Source: JACJWR01 sp963752505 (GTDB lineage: Bacteria > Actinomycetota > Actinomycetes > S36-B12 > UBA10799). From it: a stretch of DNA of 64,000 nt. The number at the start of each line of letters is the position of its first letter. Position 1 is the first letter of the stretch. The notes under the pieces were generated by a model that did not search any database, was not told the DNA's origin, and saw only the letters and a program-made list of their open reading frames with translations. Of the stretch, positions 56,201 through 64,000 are shown piece after piece. The position numbers and the translations under genes are program-made. The DNA lies in NCBI GenBank assembly GCA_963752505.1, contig CAVVYM010000002.1, forward strand, positions 248,001-312,000, written 5' to 3'.

Positions 56201-56797
56201 CGGCGATGCCGAGACGCCGATGCTGACGGTCACCCGCTCGGACACTTCAGAGGTTGGATGCGGTAGCGCCTCAGCACGCAGCAGCGAATGGATACGCCCG
56301 GCGCAGCGCAGCGCGGCCTGCTCGTGGGCACCGGGCATCACCACGAGAAATTTGTCGCCGCCGTAGCGCACCAGCTGGTCGCGTTCGGACGAAGCCGCCA
56401 TCCGCAGCACCTTGGCCACCGCGCGCAGGCAGTCATCACCGATGTCGTTGCCGCGAAATTCGTTGAATGCCCGGAACTCGTCGATGTCCACCAACAGCAC
56501 CGCAACCGAACCTTCGAGCGCCGCCTGGCGGCGCCAGAGGAGGTCAGCGCTCTCGTCCAACTGCCTGCGGTTGCCGATTTCGGTCAAGGAGTCGGACTTC
56601 GCCGCCGCCTCGAGTTCGGCGCGGGCCTGGATGAGGCTCAGTTCCTGCTCGGTGCGTAGTTGGTTGGCATTTCGCCGCTCGGCCTCCAGCTCGGCGACCG
56701 CATGCCGCCGACGCCGCTGGGATAGAAAAACTGCCACCCCCGCTGCACCCAACGCGATCCCCTTGGCCACATTGCGGGCCGTATCGCGTCCTTGCAC
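53258..56797 (-). CDS. GGDEF - periplasmic-binding-like - PAS - GGDEF - EAL c-di-GMP signalling protein
   Basis: A 1179-residue c-di-GMP protein. Order: short hydrophobic N terminus (KGIALGAAGVAVFLS), coiled coil, GGDEF domain 1 with the variant RYGGDKF at 146-150, a type-1 periplasmic-binding-protein domain at about 245-600 of the AmiC/urea-binding kind (GLLAPFSGVVSMYGEEIHRA, VMDPATHHAAVNCYVAETKA), PAS at about 635-745, degenerate GGDEF 2 (SDDRF at 831-835) and EAL at about 930-1170. EAL metal and catalytic positions look intact (AEVLLRW, INVSPQQL, VEVTESG, AIDDFGTGTSG, LKIDRGF, IAEGVEN, AQGYLLAKP), so phosphodiesterase activity is likely. No membrane helix separates the binding domain from the cytoplasmic domains, so it probably senses a ligand inside the cell. 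Confidence 0.9.
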   Translation of the reverse strand: MQGRDTARNVAKGIALGAAGVAVFLSQRRRRHAVAELEAERRNANQLRTEQELSLIQARAELEAAAKSDSLTEIGNRRQLDESADLLWRRQAALEGSVAVLLVDIDEFRAFNEFRGNDIGDDCLRAVAKVLRMAASSERDQLVRYGGDKFLVVMPGAHEQAALRCAGRIHSLLRAEALPHPTSEVSERVTVSIGVSASPAIDGRSLDLLIGAAEEAVAAAKREGRNRTVLNAIDDRLALPDDAPLRIGLLAPFSGVVSMYGEEIHRAAQLAVQSVNAGGGVGGRQLELVVADDGGQPDSAVAAAAAMVNQQGCLALMGTLLSHSRLAVAEQVAAPHRVPLLNFSFYEGGIADPWFFNFAAVPNQQIESLIPYLMSRFGGRFYFAGNNYEWPRGSIDAAKRTVTARGGEVVGEEYLPFAPSAEQVAELIDDVLSSGAQVFVPYFAGLDQVGVLRAAHAAGLGDMVGVGLVHFDPVLASMLTPAERDGLIVANTYFMSVQTDMNEKVLAQLRQWPGVTGLWPDGNGVITNFGEAAWECVEAFAEAARAAPDLTPESLASALETVTLWAPQGTVVMDPATHHAAVNCYVAETKASGEFTVVARAGLAAARVPERFLAGLDSIAPDLTEDDSGDSGRASGAVLIVDFDGVIKAANRSAAAMFGYSAEELVGTTARSLVPPHLRRGFVHLFEDFVRSDQSERVLARRSGLSGYRKDGTYFDIAATVGKHSVDGQDIMVASLTDIRDVVQARQRRHRLITHDPLTGLMNRALFLVRLDSALRRGRVDGRHVLLASVDIDGLDTVNRRFGSGAGDAVLVEVARRLSRAVSGSVVARISDDRFALFVEVPTTAESRAKAVADVAAATNREVEFAGHAIAVSGTLGVAGDTAENSAEELLTQAEAAMYDAKTTARGGWRFYEPNQQRLAERRHTIDGLLRDPMLEAQLLLNFQPIVSLSIDEFIGAEVLLRWQSPIGPIGPAEFIPIAESNGTIIRIGRWVVERSLHAMAQFKETFGAHNPMLSINVSPQQLPHVARQFAEVLKGLQIDATEVLVEVTESGLDSLDEGVNSDLAAIKALGLGVAIDDFGTGTSGLAVVSRMNIDTLKIDRGFVDGAFALPRRRKLLGAIVSMAHALGLSVIAEGVENERDLEFLKSVGCDAAQGYLLAKPMPIEEFEAAWQQSVTSVH

Positions 56798-56803
56798 TTC
56801 GTC

Positions 56804-56809
56804 ATGCTA
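56804..56809 (-). promoter_or_regulatory. -10-like element (TAGCAT) for the leaderless c-di-GMP gene
   Basis: TAGCAT on the minus strand ends six bases before the GTG at 56797, in the 44-base gap to the MFS gene. No ribosome binding site is visible. A leaderless transcript is inferred. Confidence 0.4.
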
Positions 56810-56841
56810 GGCGGAGAGCCCCCGCCGTGCACCTCAACGAA

Positions 56842-58119
56842 CTACTTCTGTGGCTTTCGATCGCGGTGCAACGTCTCCGGCATCAGCAGGGAGGCGATGA
56901 GACCGATACCCATGATCGCGCCACCCACCGCAAAGGCGGCGCCGAACCCGGCCCGGTCGAGCACCAGGCCGGCCGCCAGCGGGCCGATGATCGCGCCGAA
57001 ATCGCTGATCATCTGGAAGGTCGCGACCACTGTTCCGCCAGGCCGGCCGTGGGTCACATCGCCGACCACCGCCGCCGGCGCCGGGCCGAGGAAGGCCCCC
57101 GATACGCCGAACACTGCCATGGCCAGCATGAACAACCACACTTGCGTGCCCGCGGCGAGCGCCACCATGGCTGCCACGCTGGTCACGGCACCGATGATCA
57201 TGGCTGGGCGGCGGCCGGTGTTGTCGGCCATGCGCCCGGCGGGGAGGAGCAGCACCGCCTGCACCAAGGCGGCCACGAGGAATCCGATACCGGCCAGCGT
57301 CGGACCCTGGCGCATCCCCTCCACCACGAACAGCGGCACCAACGCCGAACGAAGTCCGAAGATGGAGAACCCGTTGCCCAGGTTGGTTGCCAAGGCGGCC
57401 AGGTAGGCGCGGTTCTTCAGCGCCGTCAGCAGGGGCAGCGGCTTGGCGGCGACCCCAGCTTCAGTCTCCTCGGCGTCATCGGGTTCCGGATCGAGGTGGG
57501 GCGGGGGATCCTTCAACCACACCAAACACACCACCGTGGCTGCGGCCAAAGTGACCGCGTAGAGCAGGAAGGGTGCCCGGATCGAAATCCCGATGACGAT
57601 GCCACCGACGGCCGGCCCGGCGACTCCCCCGAAGAGGAAACCCGCCTGATAGGCGCCGGTGGCCCGCCCGCGCTGTTCGGGGGCCACGGTGCGTAGGAGT
57701 AGAGCCATGGCCGACACCGTGAACATGCTCGAGCCAAACCCACCCAGCGCCCGCAGCACGATCAGTTGCGTGTAGTCCTGGGCGAAGGCGGCCGCGAAAC
57801 TCGATGCCGCGACGATGCCCAGCCCGGTGGCCAACACCCGACGTTCACCAATGCGATTCACCAGGGCGCCAGCACCGGGGGCGGCGATCAAACGCACGAA
57901 CGCGAAGGCACTCACCACGGCGCCCGCGAGGAAGGCGGAGACGCCGAAAGTGCGGGCGAAAATGGGGATGGCAGGTGCGACGATGCCAAAACCGAGGGCA
58001 ACGCAGAAGGCGATGGCGGCGAGGACCCCGACCTCGCCGGGCAGACCTGCGAACAGCGGAGTGCGTTTGGCCCTTCGCTTCACCGCACCACTGATCGACC
58101 GTCGGGATGGGTGCGTCAC
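56842..58119 (-). CDS. MFS transporter (multidrug-efflux type)
   Basis: A 425-residue membrane protein with 12 predicted helices. The MFS motif A loop is APGAGALVNRIGERRVLATG and the motif C-like helix is TGAYQAGFLFGGVAGPAVGG. It belongs to the broad drug-efflux-like group; the substrate is unknown. The cytoplasmic middle loop (PPPHLDPEPDDAEETEAGVA) is acidic. GTG start with TAGGTT seven bases upstream instead of a ribosome binding site. Confidence 0.86.
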   Translation of the reverse strand: MTHPSRRSISGAVKRRAKRTPLFAGLPGEVGVLAAIAFCVALGFGIVAPAIPIFARTFGVSAFLAGAVVSAFAFVRLIAAPGAGALVNRIGERRVLATGLGIVAASSFAAAFAQDYTQLIVLRALGGFGSSMFTVSAMALLLRTVAPEQRGRATGAYQAGFLFGGVAGPAVGGIVIGISIRAPFLLYAVTLAAATVVCLVWLKDPPPHLDPEPDDAEETEAGVAAKPLPLLTALKNRAYLAALATNLGNGFSIFGLRSALVPLFVVEGMRQGPTLAGIGFLVAALVQAVLLLPAGRMADNTGRRPAMIIGAVTSVAAMVALAAGTQVWLFMLAMAVFGVSGAFLGPAPAAVVGDVTHGRPGGTVVATFQMISDFGAIIGPLAAGLVLDRAGFGAAFAVGGAIMGIGLIASLLMPETLHRDRKPQK

Positions 58120-58126
58120 GAAGTGG

Positions 58127-58132
58127 AACCTA
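58127..58132 (-). promoter_or_regulatory. -10-like element (TAGGTT) for the leaderless MFS gene
   Basis: TAGGTT on the minus strand ends seven bases before the GTG at 58119. No ribosome binding site lies between, so the transcript is probably leaderless. Confidence 0.4.
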
Positions 58133-58256
58133 ACCCACGGTGCTCTGCGTCACACCAGCCAAGGTAGGCGTAGCCGGAATACCGCGCGACAAGCCAGGCG
58201 TTGCGCACTCGCGGGTGATGGTTGCGCCCGCTCCGCCACGTCGTGAGTGAGGACCC

Positions 58257-58622
58257 ATGAAGCAGGCACGCACGGCCGCCTTGACGGCTGCCACTGTGAG
58301 CACGATGAACTCCTACGGTCACAACGGATTCTTCGCCCGACTCGGCGCCGCTCCGCGAATGATTCGCGAGACGCTCTCCGGCGACTACGACGGCCTCGGC
58401 AAAGGGCGCCTCTTCGCCATGACGATGGCGCTCGCCTACCTGATCTCACCGATCGACCTCATCCCCGAAGCGCTCTTGACGGTTCCCGGGCTGGTGGACG
58501 ACACCGCCATCGCCGTGTGGCTCCTCGCCGCGGTGACCATGGCCGCCGATCGCTACCTCAACGAAACCTCACCGGCGCCGATCCACGCCACCGCAACGGT
58601 GCTCCCTCAGTCCGTGCAGTAA
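58257..58622 (+). CDS. DUF1232 (YkvA-type) small membrane protein
   Basis: A 121-residue protein with the DUF1232 core LAYLISPIDLIPEALLTVPG LVDD-type motif split over two helices (FAMTMALAYLISPIDLIPE, then GLVDDTAIAVWLLAAVTMAA). Family members are small membrane-associated proteins of unknown function. GAGGA lies before the ATG. It is the first plus-strand gene before the exopolysaccharide cluster. Confidence 0.85.
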   Translation: MKQARTAALTAATVSTMNSYGHNGFFARLGAAPRMIRETLSGDYDGLGKGRLFAMTMALAYLISPIDLIPEALLTVPGLVDDTAIAVWLLAAVTMAADRYLNETSPAPIHATATVLPQSVQ

Positions 58623-58659
58623 CCCCCCATGAGCCCGGGCGCAGTGCCAGACTTGCGAC

Positions 58660-60558
58660 ATGCGCCCCAATGCTCTGGTGATCCTGCTGGCCGCGCTGCT
58701 GGCCCTGTCCGCAACGCTGGCCACACCAGCGGCGGCCGCCCCCATCCCCGGTCTGCCGGAGGAGTCGGCCCGGCTACCGTTCACGCTGAGTCTGCAGGGC
58801 GCGAACGGCAGGTCCGAGGTGCTCGCCCCTGTTCCGGAAGGCGCCAACCCGGTGCGACTCACCGGCGTGATCAAAAGCAACTACAACTACCCGGGCACGG
58901 TGACGATCGACGTTGCGGGCCGGCGCGGCGCCGTAGTCGACGCAACCACGGGCGGCCCGGTCGATATCGCACTTGAGCCGTCCGACGTCCTAGACGGCAC
59001 CATCGCGATCGTGATGTATGTGCGCTTAACCTCCGAGGAGGACTGTTTCGCCGATGACAACGCCACCGCCACGCTGACCGACGCCAGGCTCGTCTACCAG
59101 TACCAGCCGGATCCAGCGACCACCATCGGCACGTTCCTGTCACCTGGCATTGCGCAGTACACAGTGGTGGTTGCCCCGGATGCCACGGCGGGCGCTCAGA
59201 GTGCGGCCCTCAACGCCGTCGCCGCGCTCACGTACCGCTATCCAGATCCCACCGAGGTGGAACTTCTGGTCACGAACGATCCGCCGGCCGCCACCTTCCA
59301 AGAGCGGGTGGTGGTGATCGAGGAGTCGCCGTCGGCTGCCGCCACGGCGAACACACTGACCGTTGCCGGCGGGGCACTGACGATCGCCGGCGGTGAGCAG
59401 GGTCTCAACAGCGCCGCGATCGCCCTGGGCAGCGACAGCATCGCCCTCATTGACCAGGCAACGGTGAGCGACGTGTCGGCCGATGCGCAGTTCACTGTCC
59501 GAAGCGACCAGGTCTCCCTGGCCGAGCTCGGAATCGCCACCTGGCAGACCGAGGGCATCGGGCGGAACACTGCCGACGTGAGCATCAACCAGCCCGCCTT
59601 CGGCCAGGAGTTGGAATCGCTGACGATTGAGCTGGTGGGTAGCCTCACGCCGGTGGCGGACGGCGGGCAGGGACGCGTGGATCTGCTGTGGAATGGGCAG
59701 TTGCTCAACTCGGTGGAGATGGCCGAAGCCACGGCCCTTAAGCGCACGCTCACGATTCCACCCAATCTGTTGCGCCGCGATAACACCCTCTCGCTCGAGA
59801 TGTCCTTCATCCCACCGGGGGGCAAGTGCTTCCCGCGGGGTATCGAGGGACGGGTCGACATCGACACCGAGAACAGCACCGTCACGCCGGTGACGGGCAC
59901 CTCGGTCGCGCCGGGATTCGAACGCTTTCCGCAAGTCCTGGCCCCCGATGCGCCGGTGGCGCTGGGCACCTCGGGCGACCCGGCCGACGCCTTGAGCCAG
60001 GCGGGCCTGCTGGTGGCGGCTGTGCAATCGGCCGGCAGCCAGCAGTACACCTTCCAAGCGGTGGACACCGAAGCTATGGCCGCCGCATCGACAGCCGGCC
60101 TCCTCGTGGGCGGCGATCCGAACACTGCCGCGACCTTCAAAGCACCGTTGCAGGAGTCCACCCTGACCTCCCTGGGTGAGCCCGATCCCGTTTTCGCGGC
60201 GGCGCTCTCCGCACCGTTCGCCAGCTTGCAGGCCTACGCCGACGGTGACCGGGACTTGGTGCTCCTCGCCGACTTCGGCGACCAGCCGACTGCCCCCACC
60301 CTCGCTACTGCGCTGGCGGCGTACGCCAACGAATCCCCACAGCGGTGGACCAAGCTCGAACACCAGGTAGTGGTGATGGGCGGCGACGAAAAGGCGGTGG
60401 CCAGCACCTTCGCGCAGCCGGTGGAGCCTGACAAGTCGCGCACCCTGCTGATCGCCACGCTCGTCGGTTTCGGACTCGTCGCCCTCATCGTGCTGCTGTG
60501 GCTGTGGCGGCGACCGCGCGGTCCGGCCCACCCGGCGCCCGGGACCGCGGGCTCATGA
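58660..60558 (+). CDS. BcsB-like exopolysaccharide synthase partner
   Basis: A 632-residue exported protein with signal peptide (LVILLAALLALSATLATPAA), a long extracytoplasmic part and a C-terminal membrane helix (LIATLVGFGLVALIVLLWLW) followed by basic residues. The BcsB (cellulose synthase subunit) pattern appears in the carbohydrate-binding region: EEDCFADDNATATLTDARLV early and MSFIPPGGKCFPRGIEGRVD later, the cysteines being typical. It overlaps the GT2 gene by four bases, the usual pairing with a BcsA-like synthase. Confidence 0.82.
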   Translation: MRPNALVILLAALLALSATLATPAAAAPIPGLPEESARLPFTLSLQGANGRSEVLAPVPEGANPVRLTGVIKSNYNYPGTVTIDVAGRRGAVVDATTGGPVDIALEPSDVLDGTIAIVMYVRLTSEEDCFADDNATATLTDARLVYQYQPDPATTIGTFLSPGIAQYTVVVAPDATAGAQSAALNAVAALTYRYPDPTEVELLVTNDPPAATFQERVVVIEESPSAAATANTLTVAGGALTIAGGEQGLNSAAIALGSDSIALIDQATVSDVSADAQFTVRSDQVSLAELGIATWQTEGIGRNTADVSINQPAFGQELESLTIELVGSLTPVADGGQGRVDLLWNGQLLNSVEMAEATALKRTLTIPPNLLRRDNTLSLEMSFIPPGGKCFPRGIEGRVDIDTENSTVTPVTGTSVAPGFERFPQVLAPDAPVALGTSGDPADALSQAGLLVAAVQSAGSQQYTFQAVDTEAMAAASTAGLLVGGDPNTAATFKAPLQESTLTSLGEPDPVFAAALSAPFASLQAYADGDRDLVLLADFGDQPTAPTLATALAAYANESPQRWTKLEHQVVVMGGDEKAVASTFAQPVEPDKSRTLLIATLVGFGLVALIVLLWLWRRPRGPAHPAPGTAGS

Positions 60559-61854
60559 CCTGGACCGATTGGCTGCTCTGGGCCGGATACTTCCTCGCGC
60601 TGCTGGCCATCGTGGTGGGCTGGGCTTGGACCATCGTCTTGTACTTCGCCGGTAGCAGGTATCTCAAGCACTGGCGAAACCAGGCTGAAGGCGAAGAATC
60701 GAACTACCTCTGGGTGTTCATGGTGCCAGCGCTCAATGAGGGCGTGACCATCGCCGACAGCGTTAGTCGGTTGCGGGCCGTCAAGGCCACCCACAAAGTG
60801 ATGCTGGTCATCAACGACGGTTCGGAGGACAACACCGGCGAAGTGCTCGAATCGCTCGCGGGGCCCGATCTTGAGGTGTTCACGCGGGTGCCGCCCAACG
60901 CTCGCACGGGCAAGGCCGCCGCACTCGAATGCCGCGTTTACGCACGTGAAGAGCCAGCTGTCCACCCTGGAGTCGCTGCGGGGTTGGGCTCCCGAGCGCA
61001 TCATCGTCGCGATCGTCGATGCGGACGGTCGGTTGGATCCGCGAGCTCCGCTTCTGGTCTCACGACACTTCGACGATCCCCGGGTCGGCGGCATCCAGGT
61101 GAATGTCCGCATCTACAACGAAACCAGCTGGCTCACTCGCATGCAGGGCATGGAGTTCCGCGTTTTCGGTGGGCTCTTCCAGGTGGGGCGTGCCCAGTGG
61201 GGCGCGAGCTTCATGGGCGGCAACGGCCAGTTCAATCGAATGAGTGCGCTCGATTCGGTGGCCACCCCGAACGGTCCGTGGTCCGACTTCCTCACGGAGG
61301 ACCAGGAACTCGGGCTACGCCTCCTCGAGCACGGTTGGCGGGGTGAGCACGAACCTTTCACCCATGTCTCCCAGCAGGGGCTCAACTCGCTGCGGCGGCT
61401 GTATCGCCAACGAACCCGCTGGTTCCAGGGCAACCTGCAGGTCCTCAACAACGTTCGACGGCTGCATGCCCACCATCTGTTCGGCAAACGCAGATTCGAC
61501 GCGCTGTTCACTCTGCTGCAGCCGGTGTTCCTCATCGTCGTGGGGACGGCAGTGATAGTAGCCATCGTGCTCGCGGTGTTCTTCGGAATCCCCTTCCTGC
61601 CGCTGGATCGGCCGGTGCTGCTGGTCCTATTCCTGCTGCTCGCCTTCGGCCCCACCGCCATGGGCGTGCTCGTGCAGGCGCGCGGCCGGGGGTGGCGGGG
61701 ATTGCTCGCCGCGCTTGCAGTGACACCCAGCTATCTCGCCTATACGTGGCTCTTGTGGCCGGTGGTGTTCATCGGTCTCTACAAGCAGTTGCGGGGGAAC
61801 AACGTCTGGGCAAAGACCGCCCGCGAGAGCCTTGCGACCCAGCAGGGGACCTAG
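60555..61854 (+). pseudogene. BcsA-like family 2 glycosyltransferase, frameshifted
   Basis: A processive GT2 enzyme of about 432 residues after repair. It starts with a membrane helix (GYFLALLAIVVGWAWTIVLY), then FMVPALNEGVTIADSVSRLR, VINDGSEDNTGE, IIVAIVDADGRLDP, FLTEDQELGLRLLEHGW and LYRQRTRWFQGNLQ (the D, D, TED and QxxRW set), ending in several helices. The frame breaks near base 60927: reading CTC-AAT-GCC instead of CTCGAATGCC (one inserted G) restores GKAAALNAAFTHVKSQL. No PilZ domain follows the last helix. Either a real frameshift or a sequencing error. Confidence 0.82.
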
Positions 61855-61911
61855 CGCAGGTATCACCCATGTGGGCTAAAGCCGGCCCTAGCCGGGGCCG
61901 ATACCCGGGCC

Positions 61912-62613
61912 ATGAGAAAGTCACGCGGCCTCAAGGCACTCCTGGCGCTCATCGCCGCAGTCATCGGACTGTCCCTCCTGGGGGCCGGGACGGCGGCGGC
62001 TGCTTCGACCTTGGCCCTGCGGTCGGTTCCGGTGGGCGCGTGGAGCGACGGCAGCACGTTCGGCGCCTGGCGCGTCGTATTCGCCGGCTACGGATCGGTG
62101 ACCTCCACCAAGAGCACCATCGCCCTGGCGCCCATGGCATCCACCTCACCCGGTGAGACCCACGCCAGCCTCGTTGTGAGCCAGCAGAGTTTCACCGCCG
62201 CCAAACTCTCGCTGACCGCGAAGATGACCACCACCACCCAGTTGCGCACCGGCTCGGATCCCAACGCCTGGGAAGTGGGTTGGCTGGTCTGGGACTACGT
62301 CGACAACGAGCACTTCAGCTACGCAATCGCCAAGCCCAACGGTTGGGAGTTGGGCAAGCGCGACCCGGCCTACCCTGGTGGCCAGCGCTTCCTGGCGACC
62401 GGATCCAACGTGACGGTGCCGGTCGGGACGCAGGCGACCTACAACGTGACGCGCACGGTGCAGGCCAACGGCAGCACGCTGACCGTGCTCAAGATCCAAG
62501 GCGTGACGGTTGCGAGGTTCACTGACACCGAGCGCCCCTACACCGGCGGCGCGGTGGGCGTCTACACCGAAGACGCCGCAATCGTGGTCAAAGCCCTCAG
62601 CGCCAACGGCTGA
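61912..62613 (+). CDS. Secreted beta-rich protein of unknown function
   Basis: A 233-residue exported protein: signal peptide (LALIAAVIGLSLLGAGTAAA), then a beta-sheet-rich domain with FGAWRVVFAGYGSVTSTKST, WEVGWLVWDYVDNEHFSYAI, GQRFLATGSNVTVPVGTQAT and YTGGAVGVYTEDAAIVVKAL. The pattern (WEVGWLVWDYVDNEHFSYAI, later GAVGVYTEDA) resembles the concanavalin-like domains of secreted polysaccharide-related proteins. Placed between the GT2 gene and wecB, it may bind or modify the polymer; this is inference. Confidence 0.75.
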   Translation: MRKSRGLKALLALIAAVIGLSLLGAGTAAAASTLALRSVPVGAWSDGSTFGAWRVVFAGYGSVTSTKSTIALAPMASTSPGETHASLVVSQQSFTAAKLSLTAKMTTTTQLRTGSDPNAWEVGWLVWDYVDNEHFSYAIAKPNGWELGKRDPAYPGGQRFLATGSNVTVPVGTQATYNVTRTVQANGSTLTVLKIQGVTVARFTDTERPYTGGAVGVYTEDAAIVVKALSANG

Positions 62614-62619
62614 CTCGCG

Positions 62620-63922
62620 TCATCGGCGACCGGCTCCATTGAGAACGGCAGCAACCTCCGCGCGGCTGTAGCCGGCCTCGGTCAGCACCTGCAATCTGTC
62701 GAAGGGGGATCCGAAAGCGCTCGGAGGGGTGCCGCCGAACACCAGGTACTCCATGGCGGTGACGATGCGCTCTGACGCACGACCATCCCCGAACGGGTTG
62801 GCCTTCGCAGTCATCTCAGCCAAGGCCGCCGGGTCGTCCAGCAGGCGCAGTGCGACCGCCGCGATTCGCTCGGGATCGGTGCCCACGAGTTCCAGTACCC
62901 CCGCATGCACACCTTCCATCCGTTCGGATGATTCGCGCGTCACTGAGCACGGGGGTGTCCAGGCTCGGGGCCTCTTCCTGCACTCCGCCGGAGTCGGAGA
63001 TGGCCAGGTCGGCGCGTTTGAGGAGCTTGGCGAACGCCGGGTAATCCAGCGGATCGACCAGCAGCACGTTGTCGTAGTTGCGCAGGACCGGTTCGATTCC
63101 GTCCCGTACGAGGGGGTTGGGATGCATCGGCAGGACGATGAGCGCATCCGGTCTGGCTGTGGCGATGGTCGCAAGACCCTCGACGATGCGGGTGATGCCG
63201 CCGCCCCAATTCTCACGTCGGTGCATGGTTGCGGCTATCACCGGACCGGTGTGGGTGTCCAGCCGATTCAACTGGGCATCGGGCCACTCGACGTTCAAAC
63301 TGGCCGCCCAGAGAATCGCATCCACCCCGGTGTTGCCGGTGACGACCATCTGCCGAACGTCGTAGCCCTCGCGCACCAGCGCCTGCGCGCTCATCCACGT
63401 GGGCGGCAGGTGCAGGCTGGCAAAGTCACCGATCACGAGGCGGTTCAGTTCCTCTGGAAAGGGATTCCATCGGTCGCCGGTGCGCAGGCCTGCCTCCACG
63501 TGCACCACGGGAAGCCGATTCATGGCGGCCACCTGGGCGCCCATCAGCGCGGAAACAGTGTCGCCTTGGACCACGACCATCGCTGGGTATCGCCCGGCGT
63601 TGGTGCCCACGCCGGAGAAAAGTCGCGGGGCGGAACGGCGCTCAGGGCCCCCACGAAGGGTGTCGAGCACGTTCTCCAAGCCCGACATGAGCTTCTGGCT
63701 GATTCGGACGATGCTGGCGCCGGGGCTGGCAACGTTCAGCCGGAAGTCCGGTGCGACCCCAGCAAGCTCAAGCACCTTGGGCACCATGTCGGGGTGCTGA
63801 CCGGTGTCGACGATGATGGGCCGGATGCGTGAGGCTTCCATCGCCTGCACCAGCGGAACCATCTTGATGGCCTCCGGCCTGGTGCCTAGCACGAAGAGGC
63901 AGTGGCACTCTTTTTCTGCCAT
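62620..63922 (-). pseudogene. wecB: UDP-N-acetylglucosamine 2-epimerase, frameshifted
   Basis: WecB makes UDP-ManNAc from UDP-GlcNAc for surface polysaccharides. The N-terminal 330 codons carry LFVLGTRPEAIKMVPLVQAM, VVQGDTVSALMGAQVAAMNR, VHVEAGLRTGDRWNPFPEEL, ATMHRRENWGGGITRIVEGL and ISDSGGVQEEAPSLDTPVL. The last part (VTRESSERMEGVHAGVLELV, then VFGGTPPSAFG) is in another frame. Removing one base near 62944 rejoins PVL-VTRESSERMEG, the family pattern. The ATG has GGGGAGG upstream. The first frame ends in non-homologous residues, so the intact protein needs the shift. Confidence 0.82.
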
Positions 63923-64000
63923 CGGCCTCCCCTTTCATCTCGGAGGGAGTTACGACACCCCGAACCTAGCCGTCGCGAGTTGTTGATGCCGACGGAGCAG

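Noticed and set aside
60555..61854. Programmed ribosomal frameshift in the GT2 gene (and in wecB)
   Set aside because: No slippery heptamer or following structure is visible at 60927 or 62944, and one-base removal restores the family pattern.

Overview
The window is high-GC DNA from an actinobacterium. Genes for menaquinone synthesis, mycothiol-conjugate detoxification (Mca), Rpf-like cell-wall enzymes and a LAxTG surface protein all point to mycothiol-making Actinomycetia. The block greA - DUF4307 - mca - small membrane protein, with DUF255 and a short-chain cis-prenyltransferase nearby, recalls the Rv1080c-Rv1086 neighbourhood of Mycobacterium tuberculosis. I saw no rRNA, tRNA, insertion sequence, CRISPR array or phage gene, and no gene-free stretch longer than 300 bases. 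The 78 bases after the last gene (63923-64000) hold nothing I can identify beyond the ribosome binding site of wecB.

Region 1 (1-22 kb) is respiratory. Complex I genes nuoA to nuoM run on the minus strand with tiny gaps or overlaps; nuoM is cut by the window edge and nuoN would lie beyond it. Upstream sit menG and then the menaquinone genes: menF (+), menB-menC-menD (-) and menE-menA (+). This couples quinone synthesis with the enzyme that reduces the quinone.

Region 2 (21-30 kb) holds a DUF4245 protein, a patatin-like lipase, a pterin dehydratase, a DsbA-family protein, and two paralogous secreted Rpf-like proteins flanking an ATP-grasp ligase. Both Rpf-like genes carry the same 16-bp box about 106-109 bp before their start codons. 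A class I fumarase follows, then a secreted transglycosylase-like gene broken by about five frameshifts.

Region 3 (30-45 kb) holds phoH2, acs with a DUF294 nucleotidyltransferase and an exonuclease, a cis-prenyltransferase, a DUF255 protein, a membrane alpha/beta hydrolase, an MFS transporter, small membrane proteins, mca, DUF4307 and greA.

Region 4 (45-64 kb) is about the cell surface and signalling. It has a 1197-residue LAQTG surface protein, a DrrAB-type ABC exporter, a cytochrome P450, a ROK kinase and an unusual c-di-GMP protein (GGDEF - amide/urea-type binding domain - PAS - GGDEF - EAL). After an MFS transporter comes a likely exopolysaccharide cluster: BcsB-like protein, GT2 synthase, secreted beta-rich protein and WecB. 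The GT2 and wecB frames are each broken by what looks like a single inserted base.

Six genes lack a good ribosome binding site and instead have a TANNNT element 6-7 bases before the start codon, suggesting leaderless mRNAs. The best candidate for something undescribed is the c-di-GMP protein at 53.3-56.8 kb, followed by the Rpf pair with its shared box.
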